From: Grimontia celer
Lineage (GTDB): Bacteria; Pseudomonadota; Gammaproteobacteria; Enterobacterales; Vibrionaceae
Reading direction: 5' to 3'
Length of the DNA stretch: 64,000 nt
Assembly (NCBI RefSeq): GCF_900055185.1
Contig: NZ_FIZX01000001.1
Coordinates: forward strand, 620,001 to 684,000
Shown here: one piece after another, positions 7,959 through 17,164 of the stretch
How positions within the stretch are numbered: the stretch's first letter is position 1
Layout: the number at the start of each line of letters is the position of its first letter
The notes under the pieces: model-generated
What the model was told of the DNA's origin: nothing
Databases searched by the model: none
What the model saw: only the letters and a program-made list of their open reading frames with translations
Program-made: the position numbers and the translations under genes

Positions 7959-10334
7959 TTAGGCTTTTGAACTTTTCTTTCTGAGTGCATCCAGCTTTTC
8001 TGCGGCTTTATGCAGCACGGTATCAGTCTTGAATTTGCCTTTGCTATCCGGTTTTCCTGCTGGGATACCCGTGAACAGTTCGATAGCTTCACTGACATGA
8101 TCGATGGCATAGATGTGGAATTTCCCTTTTTCAACGGCATGAATGATGTCTTTGCGTAACATCAGGTTGTGCACGTTGGAGCGGGGAATAATCACACCTT
8201 GAGAAGATTTAGGTCCTTTTATGGTACACACGTCGAAGAAGCCTTCGATTTTCTCGTTCACACCACCAATGGGTTGCGCCTGACCAAACTGGTTCATCGA
8301 ACCCGTGATAGACAAATCCTGACGCAGCGGTATACCGGAAATCGCAGACAGAATCGCACAGAATTCCGCCATAGAAGCACTGTCGCCATCCACACCACCG
8401 TAGGATTGTTCAAAGGTAATGCGCGTGGTCAGCGGTATTTTCGCTTGCTTACCCAACAGCGACGACAGGTAGGCAGTCAGGATCATCACACCTTTAGAGT
8501 GAATGCTGCCACCCAGCTCAACGCTGCGCTCGATATCCAGTACCGCACCATCACCAAACGAGGTCGTTGCAGTGATTCGGTTAGGTGCTCCAAAGCTGAA
8601 ATCGTTGGTTGCCAGCACAGACAATGCATTCACCTGGCCCACAGCTTTGCCTTTAGTGTCAATCAGAGTTGTGCCAGTAGTGAAACCTTCCATGACGTGG
8701 TCACGCAAGCGGCTGACACGCATGTCGCGGCTTGCCAATGCTTTCTCGACATGGGATGCACGGATGATATTGGCATTACTGACTTTGGCCTGGTAGTTGG
8801 ACTCGCGCAGCAAATTGGCTATGTCAGCAGAGTGCAGGGAAAGCTTGTCCTGATCGCCAGACTGACGACTGCTGTGCTCAATGATTCGGCCAATAGCACC
8901 CGGGTCGCAATGCAACAGGTTGTTGTCGTGACAAATGCTGGAGATGAACATGGCATATTTCATTTCGCTGTCATCATTGCGTGGCATGTCATCTTCGAAA
9001 TCTGCGGTCACACGGAACAGCTCACTGAACTCGGCATCATAATTCTGGAGCAGCTTGTAGGTGTGATAATCACCGAACAGGATGATTTTTACATCCAGCG
9101 GAATTGGCTCTGGCTCGAGCGAGATAGTGCCGCTGAGTGTCACTTCGCGCTCTAGTGAACTGAGCGAGGCTTTACGCGAGCTCAGTGCGCGCTTCAAGCC
9201 ATCCCAAACATAAGGACGCTCAAGAACTTTCACCGCATCAATCAGCAGTACACCGCCGTTGGCACGATGGATACTGCCTGGGCGGATCAGCGAAAAGTCA
9301 GTGAATACTGTGCCTTTGTAGGTCGCATTTTCGACGTAGCCGAAAATGTTGTGGTATGTCGGGCTGTCTTCGACGATAACCGGCGGCACTTCTTCTTCCT
9401 GCGCGACCAACACATTGACCTGATAACGACGCGGCAATTTCTTATCCAGCGCTGCATAGGCGAGGGCGGCTTGCTCTTCGCTTTCTTGCAGGAAGATATC
9501 GAGGTTTTCCAGCACATCGCCTTGCATTTCTTTCAGGTATTTCTTCACCTGAGGCAGGTCAGAATAGGACTCGATCAGCTTCACCATATGATGGGAAATG
9601 GCTTCGGTCGCAATTTCTTCATCCAACTTTTGCTGTTTCTCTGCATAGGTTTCTTCCCATTCGGTCAGCTTACGCACCAGACCACGGAGCTGAATTTCCA
9701 GATCACGAATGGCCTGATCGAAATGCTCCTGCTCTTTCTGGGAGAGAGCATCGAAGGTTTCTTCGGTATGCGGTTCTTCGCCATTCAAGGCAATAAACTG
9801 ATAGTCGCCGGAAGTGGTGATAGAAAGACTGACGCTTTGCAGTTTTGCTTCCTGACTGAGTTCCCCCAATGCACCTTCCTGCATTTCTGTCAGGCGGTTT
9901 TTCAGTGCGTCGGCGCGCGAGTAGTACATCTCGTTGTCAAAGGCGAGCTGCAGGGATTTGCCCAAGCGTCCCATCATTTTCTCAAGGTCTTTTTTCAGCT
10001 TGAGGCCGCGGCCAGCTGGCATTTGCAGCACTTTAGGGATGCGCGAATCTTGAAAGTTGGCGACATAACACCAGTCATAAACCGGATGAGTATATTGCCA
10101 ATGACGGCTGAGGTAGCGCATCACCATAGTTCGCTTGCCGAGACCGTTCTGGCCGACTGCGTAGATGTTGTAGCCTTTTTCCTTAATGGACATCGCAAAC
10201 TCAACGGCCTGACGAGCGCGATCTTGCCCCACAATCTCTTCGAGTGGTTCAAGATGCTTGGTAGATGAAACGTCGAGTTTGGTCAGCTGTGAAGTGCGAT
10301 AGAGCTTGTCACTGGTTAATGGCTGATGTGGCAT
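7959..10334 (-). CDS. Lon-family ATP-dependent protease, LonH/YcbZ type
   Basis: 791 residues. The N-terminal part has an AAA-type nucleotide-binding loop, GQNGLGKRT. A coiled, Glu/Gln-rich insert follows (~150-280). The AAA core has LLIDAVKVLE as Walker B-like element. The C-terminal Lon protease domain carries catalytic Ser652 (in DGDSAS) and Lys695 (in GGVNEKIEG), with the same 43-residue spacing as the Ser-Lys dyad of E. coli Lon. The N-terminal substrate domain of classical Lon is absent, and the architecture fits the AAA_32/Lon_C group. It is cytosolic. GGAG precedes the ATG. It is transcribed alone. Confidence 0.9.
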   Translation of the reverse strand: MPHQPLTSDKLYRTSQLTKLDVSSTKHLEPLEEIVGQDRARQAVEFAMSIKEKGYNIYAVGQNGLGKRTMVMRYLSRHWQYTHPVYDWCYVANFQDSRIPKVLQMPAGRGLKLKKDLEKMMGRLGKSLQLAFDNEMYYSRADALKNRLTEMQEGALGELSQEAKLQSVSLSITTSGDYQFIALNGEEPHTEETFDALSQKEQEHFDQAIRDLEIQLRGLVRKLTEWEETYAEKQQKLDEEIATEAISHHMVKLIESYSDLPQVKKYLKEMQGDVLENLDIFLQESEEQAALAYAALDKKLPRRYQVNVLVAQEEEVPPVIVEDSPTYHNIFGYVENATYKGTVFTDFSLIRPGSIHRANGGVLLIDAVKVLERPYVWDGLKRALSSRKASLSSLEREVTLSGTISLEPEPIPLDVKIILFGDYHTYKLLQNYDAEFSELFRVTADFEDDMPRNDDSEMKYAMFISSICHDNNLLHCDPGAIGRIIEHSSRQSGDQDKLSLHSADIANLLRESNYQAKVSNANIIRASHVEKALASRDMRVSRLRDHVMEGFTTGTTLIDTKGKAVGQVNALSVLATNDFSFGAPNRITATTSFGDGAVLDIERSVELGGSIHSKGVMILTAYLSSLLGKQAKIPLTTRITFEQSYGGVDGDSASMAEFCAILSAISGIPLRQDLSITGSMNQFGQAQPIGGVNEKIEGFFDVCTIKGPKSSQGVIIPRSNVHNLMLRKDIIHAVEKGKFHIYAIDHVSEAIELFTGIPAGKPDSKGKFKTDTVLHKAAEKLDALRKKSSKA

Positions 10335-10513
10335 AGCGCTCTCCTTTCACTGTGTTTCTCATAAAACTCAGTGTAGCGCCGTTAACTTACTGATTTTGAG
10401 CTAAAGAATCGCAGACGTGTTGGCATTGTGGGCTGGCGCACTATATTCATTGGTTTATGGTGAACAAGTGCGCAAAAAGTAGTCGATATGGTTCAGCTTT
10501 TGGGAGCGAGGAA

Positions 10514-11281
10514 TCAGTGCGCTGTCCAACCGCCGTCGATGGTAATGGCCTGTGACGTGATGTTCTTCGCAGCAGGAGAGCAGAGAAAAAGGGCGGTTTC
10601 GGCTAGCTCACTCAGATCAATGAAGGCTTTTTTCGGCATTGGTTTAAGCATGATGGTGTTGATCACTTCTTCTTCCGTGATGCCGTGATTTTGCGCTTGG
10701 GCGGTGATTTGGTTTTCCACCAAGGGAGTTTTTACGTAAGAAGGGCAAAGTGTGTTGATGGTGACATCATGCTCTGCACTCTCAAGCGCAATGGTTTTGG
10801 AAAAGCCGAGCAGACCATGCTTTGCTGAGACATACGCTGATTTGTAGGGAGAGGCGACAAGGCTGTGAATGGAGCCAACATTGATGATTCGCCCAAAGTT
10901 GCGTTCGTACATGGAAGGGAGAAAGGCTTTGGTCAGCATGGCTGGGCCACACAGTAAAATGTCGATGATAAGACGCCATTTGTCCTCGGGGAATTGCTCC
11001 AGCGCGGAGACAAATTGGATACCTGCATTGTTAACGAGAACATCGACGTGTTCGTCTACACGTGAAGGAGCAGAAGCCAATTGTTCGGAGTTGGTGACAT
11101 CCAGCTCTATACCCTGAACATCCACATCGAATTGGCTTTTCAATTTGTTGACGGCGTTATCCAGCGCTTCTTTATTGATATCTGAAAGGGTGATCTTGTG
11201 GCCCGCCTGCGCAAAACCTTGCGCCATGCCAAAGCCAATTCCGCTTGCACCACCTGTAATAAAGACATGTTTTGCCGTCAT
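10514..11281 (-). CDS. bdhA: 3-hydroxybutyrate dehydrogenase (SDR)
   Basis: 255 residues. It has the SDR motifs TGGASGIG (N-terminus), NNAG, and the YVSAKHG catalytic Tyr-Lys. The substrate-side segment LCPSYVKTPLVENQI and the QAQNHGITEEEV loop match D-3-hydroxybutyrate dehydrogenases, which oxidise 3-hydroxybutyrate to acetoacetate with NAD. It would be used in ketone-body or PHB catabolism. No PHB or acetoacetate genes are adjacent. GGGAG lies upstream of the start. Symbol assigned by motif resemblance only. Confidence 0.8.
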   Translation of the reverse strand: MTAKHVFITGGASGIGFGMAQGFAQAGHKITLSDINKEALDNAVNKLKSQFDVDVQGIELDVTNSEQLASAPSRVDEHVDVLVNNAGIQFVSALEQFPEDKWRLIIDILLCGPAMLTKAFLPSMYERNFGRIINVGSIHSLVASPYKSAYVSAKHGLLGFSKTIALESAEHDVTINTLCPSYVKTPLVENQITAQAQNHGITEEEVINTIMLKPMPKKAFIDLSELAETALFLCSPAAKNITSQAITIDGGWTAH

Positions 11282-11375
11282 TTCCGTTCTCCCTAACGTT
11301 GGCTGGTTTATCCAACGTTAAGGGTAGTTAAAAATTCAGGCAATCCGTAGTAGTACGCAATTGCGGTGTTTAATC

Positions 11376-12296
11376 TCAGGATTTGGATGGTTTCAATTTG
11401 CTCGCAACACTGAAAAGTCCAACGATAACCAGTCCTGCAACCAATCCAATCAAGCCATTAAGAAGAGTTGGTACTAGTGCGGATATTACAGTGCCCACTG
11501 TCGGTATTAGCGCAGTTTCCTGAGCAGCGTCTGTAATGAGTTCCGAAAGCAGATGAACGCCATGGGTGAGGATGCCACCGCCCACTAAAAACATGGCGAT
11601 GGTACCGACGATGGAAAGCCCTTTCATCAAATAAGGCGCAAAAGAGAGCAAACCACGGCCTACGGCTTGTTTGATACTTCCTGCTTTCTGGCTGAGATAA
11701 AGTCCGGCATCATCGATTTTGACAATCACTGCGACCAAACCATAAACGCCTATCGTCATCAAAAACGCGATGCCGAACAGGGTGACAACTTGGGTGAGGA
11801 AGGTGGCTTCTGACACGACACCTAGCGTGATGACAATGATTTCAGCAGAGAGGATAAAGTCAGTACGAATGGCACCTTTTATCTTTTGCGCTTCGTATTC
11901 TGCTGCGTCCAGCGTAGCAGTGTTAAAGTCCTGTTCGCTGGCAGAATGTTCTTCTTTTTTGTGAAAGAAGGTATGCAGTACTTTCTCAGCACCTTCATAA
12001 CAAAGGAAAAGACCGCCTAGCATAAGAAGAGGGGTGATCAGCCAAGGCGCAATCGCACTGATAGCGAGGGCCGCAGGCACCAGTATTAGTTTATTGAGAA
12101 ACGACCCTTTGGCGACGGCCCAGACGACGGGTAACTCCCTGTCGGCTTTGACTCCGGAAACTTGTTCGGCATTCAGGGCAAGATCATCTCCCAATACACC
12201 GGCAGTTTTCTTCGCGGCGATTTTACTCATGACAGAAACGTCATCCAATATCGTAGCAATGTCATCAAGCAATGTAAGAAGGCTGGCTCCTGCCAT
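11376..12296 (-). CDS. DUF808 (YedI-like) inner membrane protein
   Basis: 306 residues from 12296. The ATG two codons earlier directly abuts the AGAGGA ribosome site, so the second ATG is preferred, and it also gives the family's usual start [19 protein letters not shown]. The segments [20 protein letters not shown] and [13 protein letters not shown] are hallmarks of DUF808. Several hydrophobic helices occupy ~75-110 and ~150-300. Function is unknown in the family. The gene lies downstream of ltaE but behind a terminator. Confidence 0.88.
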   Translation of the reverse strand: MAGASLLTLLDDIATILDDVSVMSKIAAKKTAGVLGDDLALNAEQVSGVKADRELPVVWAVAKGSFLNKLILVPAALAISAIAPWLITPLLMLGGLFLCYEGAEKVLHTFFHKKEEHSASEQDFNTATLDAAEYEAQKIKGAIRTDFILSAEIIVITLGVVSEATFLTQVVTLFGIAFLMTIGVYGLVAVIVKIDDAGLYLSQKAGSIKQAVGRGLLSFAPYLMKGLSIVGTIAMFLVGGGILTHGVHLLSELITDAAQETALIPTVGTVISALVPTLLNGLIGLVAGLVIVGLFSVASKLKPSKS

Positions 12297-12321
12297 GGTC
12301 ATTCCTCTTTTATCTATACAA

Positions 12322-12345
12322 AAAGAGGCGGATAACCGCCTCTTT
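12322..12345 (-). terminator. Terminator downstream of threonine aldolase
   Basis: AAAGAGGCGG, 4-nt loop, CCGCCTCTTT: a perfect 10-bp stem located 20 bp beyond the ltaE stop codon and before the DUF808 start on the same strand. Confidence 0.82.
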
Positions 12346-12365
12346 CTTCGTTAATTCAAAAACGC

Positions 12366-13376
12366 TTAGAGCTGTTTTTCTATGGCTGCGAGCAGCGTAT
12401 CTATGTCAGATTTTGTCACGTCTTTGTGAGTCACAAAACGCATCGCCTTGTGAGAAGGCGAGAACATAATCCCCTGTTCTTTCAACGCCGAAGCAATCGC
12501 ATGAATGTCAATATGCGTTGCAACGTCAGCGTAAACAATGTTGGTTTGAACCGGGTAGATGAAGGTATTGAATCCCGGAATCGCACCGAGATTTTCAGAT
12601 AGATAGCGTGCGTTGTCGTGATCATCTTTGAGACGTTCGACATTTTCAGTCAGGGCAATCTTACCCGCGGCTGCCAAAATGCCAGCCTGACGCATGCCAC
12701 CACCGACCATTTTACGCAGTCGACGTGCACGCTGAATGTAGTCAGCATCGCCCAATAACAGCGAGCCAATTGGTGCACCCAGGCCTTTTGACAAACAAAT
12801 GGTCATTGAATCGAAGTGTTGGCTGATTTCTTTGATGTCTACGCCGAGCGCTACCGATGCGTTGTAAACACGTGCGCCGTCCAAGTGAAGTTTCAGATTA
12901 TGTTGATTTACGAAATCCCGGGCTTTCGCCAGGTATTCCACAGGAAGTATTTTACCGCCTATGGTGTTTTCCAAACTGAGAAGTTTGGTGCGCGCAAAAT
13001 GAGAGTCATCCGGTTTAACCGCCGCCGCGAGCTTCTCAAAGCACAAAGTGCCGTCTTTGTTGTTTTCGATAGGTTGAGGTTGTACTGAGCCAAGCACTGC
13101 TGCGCCGCCTGCCTCATACTTGTAATTGTGCGCTTGTTGACCGCACAAATATTCGTCACCACGGTCGCAATGTGACAAAATACCCAGCAAGTTTGCTTGG
13201 GTGCCTGATGAAGTAAATACCGCAGCCTCAAAACCATGGCGCTCAGCAGCCCACTGCTCCAGTTCGTTGACCGTTGGGTCGTCACCATATACGTCATCAC
13301 CCACGGGCGCGTTAGCCATGGCTTCGCGCATTTTTTGATCCGGCTGTGTCACTGTGTCTGAGCGAAAATCAATCAT
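12366..13376 (-). CDS. ltaE: Low-specificity L-threonine aldolase
   Basis: 336 residues, the usual length. A PLP-dependent fold-type I enzyme that splits L-threonine or allo-threonine to glycine and acetaldehyde. The start IDFRSDTVTQP is diagnostic, followed by GDDVYGDDPTVN. The PLP region shows LHLDGARVYNA (Asp-Ala-Arg) and the Schiff-base lysine in CLSKGLGAPIGS. The C-terminal VGGGMRQAGILAA is also typical. It is transcribed on its own and ended by the hairpin at 12322-12345. Confidence 0.93.
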   Translation of the reverse strand: MIDFRSDTVTQPDQKMREAMANAPVGDDVYGDDPTVNELEQWAAERHGFEAAVFTSSGTQANLLGILSHCDRGDEYLCGQQAHNYKYEAGGAAVLGSVQPQPIENNKDGTLCFEKLAAAVKPDDSHFARTKLLSLENTIGGKILPVEYLAKARDFVNQHNLKLHLDGARVYNASVALGVDIKEISQHFDSMTICLSKGLGAPIGSLLLGDADYIQRARRLRKMVGGGMRQAGILAAAGKIALTENVERLKDDHDNARYLSENLGAIPGFNTFIYPVQTNIVYADVATHIDIHAIASALKEQGIMFSPSHKAMRFVTHKDVTKSDIDTLLAAIEKQL

Positions 13377-13519
13377 TCTTATCTGTCCTGATTACATCTA
13401 TGATCGAGTAAGCAGATTACTCCTCATTGAAGAAAAAGTAATTACAAAACATCAGGAATCATTCTGTCGTCCATAACTTGAGTCAGAAGGGCTGGGTCGA
13501 TACCAATGGGAGGAAATAT

Positions 13520-14254
13520 ATGGATATGTCGCTGGTTTTCATCTCGTTAGCCTGTCTTGTGACAGGCTTTTCAAAGTTCTCAATCGGTGGGATGGGGCTT
13601 ATCATTTTGCCGCTGACTATGCTGGCATTTCCAGGACCGGAAGCGCTGGGTGTGATCATTCCGCTTTACCTCCTTACCGACTTTATTGCCGTGCTGACTT
13701 ACCGCAAAAATGTAAATTGGCGTGTGCTGGCAAAACTCCTGCCTTTTGGCGCGCTAGGCGTCATCGGAGGCACCTATGTTTTGGGTAACATCGACCCACA
13801 TACCTTCATGACGATTCTGGGTATTTTGATTTTCACACTACTCGGTATGTCAATCTGGCTGGATTACCACCCACTTCCTGTTTTTACCAATCGTTATGCG
13901 GCGAGTGTTGCTGGTGCATTGTGTGGATTTGTTGGAGTCCTGGCAAATGCCGCTGGCCCACTGATGGGACTTTTCCTCCTTGAACAGAAGATGGATAAAT
14001 CCGCCTATGTGGCAACACGGGTTTGGGCGTTCCTGACCTTGAATATCATGAAGCTGGTGGGCCTGATCAGTTTGGGGCTGATTAACACAGAAACCTTACA
14101 GGCGAGTGCGAGTGGTTTGCCGGCGCTGTTTATCGGGATGTTTATTGGCTACAAGGTGTTTGCCCGAATTTCTGCAGAGCAGCTTAAGTTGATTGTGCGT
14201 GGGGCAATTTCACTGAGTGCGGCACACATGCTTTTCTTTAAGTCGTCGAATTAG
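13520..14254 (+). CDS. TauE/SafE-family permease
   Basis: 244 residues when started at 13520, where GGGAGG lies 6 nt upstream. An ATG 42 bp earlier has no site and adds a polar stretch. About eight hydrophobic helices in two repeated halves, with KFSIGGMGLIILPL near the start and GVLANAAGPLMGLFLL in the second half, fit the TauE/SafE (DUF81) family of anion or organosulfonate exporters. The substrate is unknown. It diverges from ltaE and ends at a convergent terminator. Confidence 0.82.
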   Translation: MDMSLVFISLACLVTGFSKFSIGGMGLIILPLTMLAFPGPEALGVIIPLYLLTDFIAVLTYRKNVNWRVLAKLLPFGALGVIGGTYVLGNIDPHTFMTILGILIFTLLGMSIWLDYHPLPVFTNRYAASVAGALCGFVGVLANAAGPLMGLFLLEQKMDKSAYVATRVWAFLTLNIMKLVGLISLGLINTETLQASASGLPALFIGMFIGYKVFARISAEQLKLIVRGAISLSAAHMLFFKSSN

Positions 14255-14281
14255 CTATAACCCATCAGAATAAAACAAAAA

Positions 14282-14309
14282 AACCGCGGCTCATGGCCGC
14301 GGTTTTTTT
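14282..14309. terminator. Bidirectional terminator
   Basis: CCGCGGC, 5-nt loop, GCCGCGG within A- and T-runs. It lies between the convergent permease and polyamine-binding protein genes. Confidence 0.85.
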
Positions 14310-14321
14310 CGTTAAAGCGAG

Positions 14322-15365
14322 TTAGCTTTTCAGCAATTGCCAGTAACGGTTGTAGATGCTGACCGCTTCACCCACATCGTTAGTGAATTCGCCTTTTTCA
14401 ACATCTTCGTCTGATGGGAAAATCACGTTGTTCTCTGTGTATTCCGCAGACAATTTTTCCTTCGCACGCTTGCTTGGTGCTGGGTAACCCAGCTCTTCGA
14501 CCATTGCCGCTTGGTTTTCAGGGCGGTATAGGAAGTCGATGAACTTATGTGCAAGGTCAACCTTCTCAGCGCCTTTCGGGATGATAAAGTTATCCATCCA
14601 CAGGATTGAGCCTTCGTCTGGGTAAACAAATTCGATGTTTTCCATCTCGGCTTGCGCCAGGTAGGCGTTACCGTTCCACTGTTGACCGATACCGACTTCG
14701 CCCGTCACAAATGGTACGTGCGGTGCATCTGAGTTGTAAACCACGACATTTGGACGCAGATCTTTCAGCATTTCATAAGCTTCTTTGATCTCTGCTTCGT
14801 TGGTGGTGTTGATGCTGTAGCCTTTGGCTTTCAGAGCCATCCCGAAAACATCCCGCACGTCGTCGAGCAACATGATTTGGCCTGCGAACTCGTCGTTCCA
14901 AAGATCAGCCCATTTGGTCACATTGCTGCCATCAACGATGTCACCGTTGTAACTGATAGCCGTCACGCCCCAGATGTAGGGCAGGGAGTAGTCGTTGTTT
15001 TTGTCGAATGGTTGACCCATCAGACCAGGAATAATGTCCTTAACATGTGGGATTTTCGATTTATCGATTTTCGCCAACATGCCTTCGTCGCTCATGCGCT
15101 GGATAAAGTATGTCGATGCAAATGCAAGGTCATAGCCTTTTCCATCAAGCAACTTCAGCTTGGTATACATGGATTCATTGTTTTCAAACGTTGAATAGTT
15201 AACTGAAACATCGTACTCCTTCTCAAACGCCTTAATCACACCCATTGGCATGTACTCGGCCCAGTTGTAGATATTCAGTACTTCATTGTTTGCAGAAACG
15301 TTGAAAGAAACTGTTGCGGTAAGTGCGATGCTTGCCGCTTTCACCCCTTTAAGATATTGGTTCAT
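14322..15365 (-). CDS. Polyamine ABC-type periplasmic binding protein (PotD/PotF family)
   Basis: 347 residues with a signal peptide (SIALTATVSFNVSA). The mature start EVLNIYNWAEYM is the signature of spermidine/putrescine-binding proteins. FASTYFIQRM, LPYIWGVTAI and LWMDNFIIPKGA are further family segments. It should bind putrescine or spermidine in the periplasm for an ABC importer, but no permease or ATPase gene is adjacent. The neighbour is a divergent PuuB-like oxidoreductase, which supports a polyamine role. AAGGAT precedes the start. A MITE-like element begins only 23 bp upstream. Confidence 0.85.
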   Translation of the reverse strand: MNQYLKGVKAASIALTATVSFNVSANNEVLNIYNWAEYMPMGVIKAFEKEYDVSVNYSTFENNESMYTKLKLLDGKGYDLAFASTYFIQRMSDEGMLAKIDKSKIPHVKDIIPGLMGQPFDKNNDYSLPYIWGVTAISYNGDIVDGSNVTKWADLWNDEFAGQIMLLDDVRDVFGMALKAKGYSINTTNEAEIKEAYEMLKDLRPNVVVYNSDAPHVPFVTGEVGIGQQWNGNAYLAQAEMENIEFVYPDEGSILWMDNFIIPKGAEKVDLAHKFIDFLYRPENQAAMVEELGYPAPSKRAKEKLSAEYTENNVIFPSDEDVEKGEFTNDVGEAVSIYNRYWQLLKS

Positions 15366-15766
15366 TTGGTTTTATCCTTAAGTGGCATACCCAAACTACC
15401 TTAAGGCACAGGCAGACTTCCTTCCTCTCGCCTACGTGTCTTACTTATAGCGTGATGGGGAGTAGAACCATTTACTCGCCTTCCACCATGCCCCTCGCAA
15501 AACCTGTCTTTTCGCTGAAAAAGCGCCTTGAGGTAGTTTGGGTAAATACCAAGCTGAAAAATGAACGCGCATCATCAAAACATTTGTCCCCTCTGTCAAT
15601 GAGAATCCCCTTGAAAAGGTAACAATTTGTGCGCCGCGCACAGCATCAACGAACCCAGTAATTTTTGAGCTTAGTGAGGGGGCAAGAATCCCTTGCTTGC
15701 AATGTGGCTTAGTGCGAATATTCGCCATCTTTTTAATTAACCCTTTTATCAGGATTTAGTCGCGAA
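15366..15766. other. Divergent intergenic region, polyamine-binding protein / FAD oxidoreductase
   Basis: A 401-bp gap holding the two outward promoters, which I cannot place with confidence, and the inverted-repeat element at 15388-15544. A reading frame running leftward through it (15441-15728) has no ribosome site and no protein-like composition and is not called. Confidence 0.5.
15388..15544. mobile_element. MITE-like inverted-repeat element (candidate)
   Basis: The ends tacccaaactaccttaaggc (15388-15407) and its near-perfect inverse complement (15525-15544) match at 19 of 20 positions and enclose 117 bp with no gene. Read as TA plus an 18-bp terminal inverted repeat, the element has the TA duplication typical of Tc1/IS630-type MITEs. 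It lies immediately upstream of the ribosome site of the polyamine-binding gene. An RNA leader structure is the alternative, since the same arms would form an 18-bp stem in that transcript. Finding dispersed copies would decide. Confidence 0.5.
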
Positions 15767-17050
15767 ATGGCGAAAGAACACGGGTATATCGATAGCTACT
15801 ATCAAGCAACGGCAAATGTTTTGCCTGAACAACCAGAGTTAACCAGCGATATTCAAGCGGACATTTGTATTATCGGCGCGGGTTTAACGGGTACGAACGC
15901 AGCGATTGAACTTCGTAAGAAGGGCATGAGCGTGGTGGTACTGGAAGGCCAACGCATCGCATTTGGTGGCTCAGGTCGTAATGGTGGTCAGGCGCTGGTG
16001 GGTTACTGTCTGGGTCTTCGCGAAGTTGACGAAGAGTACGGCCCAGAATGGGGCAAGCAGCTTTGGGATTTGTCCGTTGAATCTATCGATATCATTCGTG
16101 AACGCATCAGCGAGTTCAACATCGATTGTGACTTCCAGGAAGGTTACATCGAACTGGCGTTGAATAAAGGTCAGGAGAAAGAACTGAAGTCCTGGCATGA
16201 GCTGAAGCATGGCCGTTATAACTATCCGGTTGCCGAGTGGTGGGACACTGACAAGATTGAGCAGGTAGCGAACACCCGTCGTTATTTGGGCGGCTTATTC
16301 GACCCAAACAGTGGTCACGTTCACACCCTGAACTACACACTGGGTTTGGCGCAAGCTGCTATTTCAGTTGGCGCGGAAATCTATGAAAACAGCCCAGTGA
16401 TCAAACTGGAAAAAGGCGCAGGGTTTAACACGGTAAAAACCGCAAAGGGCAGCGTGAAAGCAAAACAGGTTCTGCTTGCTTGTAACGCATACCTTGATGG
16501 CCTGCATCGCAAGGCGCAATCAAAAGTGCTGCCTGTGGCTTCTTACATTGCTGTGACTGAGCAGCTTGGCGATCGCCAGCCAATCACTAACAAGATGGCG
16601 ATGTCTGATCTGAATAACTGTCTGGATTATTTCCGCCCGACTGCTGACGGACGCATTCTGTTCGGTGGTGTGAACCATCCGTTCAATGGCGAGTATTCAG
16701 ACAGTCAGGAGCGTCTGCGTCAGCGCATGCTGAAAGTGTTCCCACAGTTGGGTGATGTGAAGATGGATTATCACTGGGGTGGCTTGTTTGCGGTGACCCG
16801 CAGCTATATGCCGGAAATCTCGCATTTAGGCAACGATATCTATACAGCCCATGGCTACACTGGTCATGGCGTTGGTTTGACCAATATCGCAGGCCGCGTT
16901 GTTGCTGAAGCAATGGCAGGGCAGGCAGGACGTTTCGATGTGTTCTCACGTATCGATCATGGCTGGATCCCAACGCCGAAAGTGCTGCGTAAACCTGCGC
17001 TCGCGATGGCGATCTGGAAAGCCAAAATGGAAGACGCTCTGGCGAACTAA
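15767..17050 (+). CDS. FAD-dependent oxidoreductase, PuuB-like (gamma-glutamylputrescine oxidase family)
   Basis: 427 residues, the usual length of the DAO/GlyD family. The FAD-binding GxGxxG motif is CIIGAGLTGTNAA (residues ~35-47), followed by GGSGRNGGQALVGY. The C-terminal GYTGHGVGLTN is the second FAD-contact segment. PuuB oxidises gamma-glutamylputrescine in putrescine catabolism. The divergent polyamine-binding protein supports this, but no puuA, puuC or puuD is in the window, so another amine substrate is possible. A weak AGGA lies 12 nt upstream of the start. Confidence 0.82.
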   Translation: MAKEHGYIDSYYQATANVLPEQPELTSDIQADICIIGAGLTGTNAAIELRKKGMSVVVLEGQRIAFGGSGRNGGQALVGYCLGLREVDEEYGPEWGKQLWDLSVESIDIIRERISEFNIDCDFQEGYIELALNKGQEKELKSWHELKHGRYNYPVAEWWDTDKIEQVANTRRYLGGLFDPNSGHVHTLNYTLGLAQAAISVGAEIYENSPVIKLEKGAGFNTVKTAKGSVKAKQVLLACNAYLDGLHRKAQSKVLPVASYIAVTEQLGDRQPITNKMAMSDLNNCLDYFRPTADGRILFGGVNHPFNGEYSDSQERLRQRMLKVFPQLGDVKMDYHWGGLFAVTRSYMPEISHLGNDIYTAHGYTGHGVGLTNIAGRVVAEAMAGQAGRFDVFSRIDHGWIPTPKVLRKPALAMAIWKAKMEDALAN

Positions 17051-17120
17051 TGGCACATCCATCTCACGATTAGATTTTTAAATCCTTCTCATAAAATCTG
17101 TGATTTGAAGCAGCACTAGC

Positions 17121-17147
17121 ACAAGGGGTAGATTCGCTACCCCTTGT
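17121..17147. other. Strong perfect hairpin upstream of the PHD-like gene
   Basis: ACAAGGGGTAG, 5-nt loop, CTACCCCTTGT is an 11-bp perfect palindrome followed by only ATTT. It lies after the FAD oxidoreductase and just before the ribosome site of the next gene. It may act as a weak terminator or an operator. Confidence 0.5.
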
Positions 17148-17164
17148 ATTTAGAGGTGCTGACA

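Noticed and set aside
8169-10268. Two long frames (328 and 333 residues) opposite the LonH-type gene
   Set aside because: They mirror the codon pattern of a clearly real gene with an intact Ser-Lys dyad; no ribosome sites or family resemblance.
15388-15544. Known lysine or glycine riboswitch
   Set aside because: The sequence lacks the conserved core motifs of those classes; the long terminal inverted repeat fits a MITE or an undefined leader better.
14322-17050. Complete putrescine utilisation operon
   Set aside because: Only a binding protein and a PuuB-like enzyme are present; no transporter or other Puu genes.
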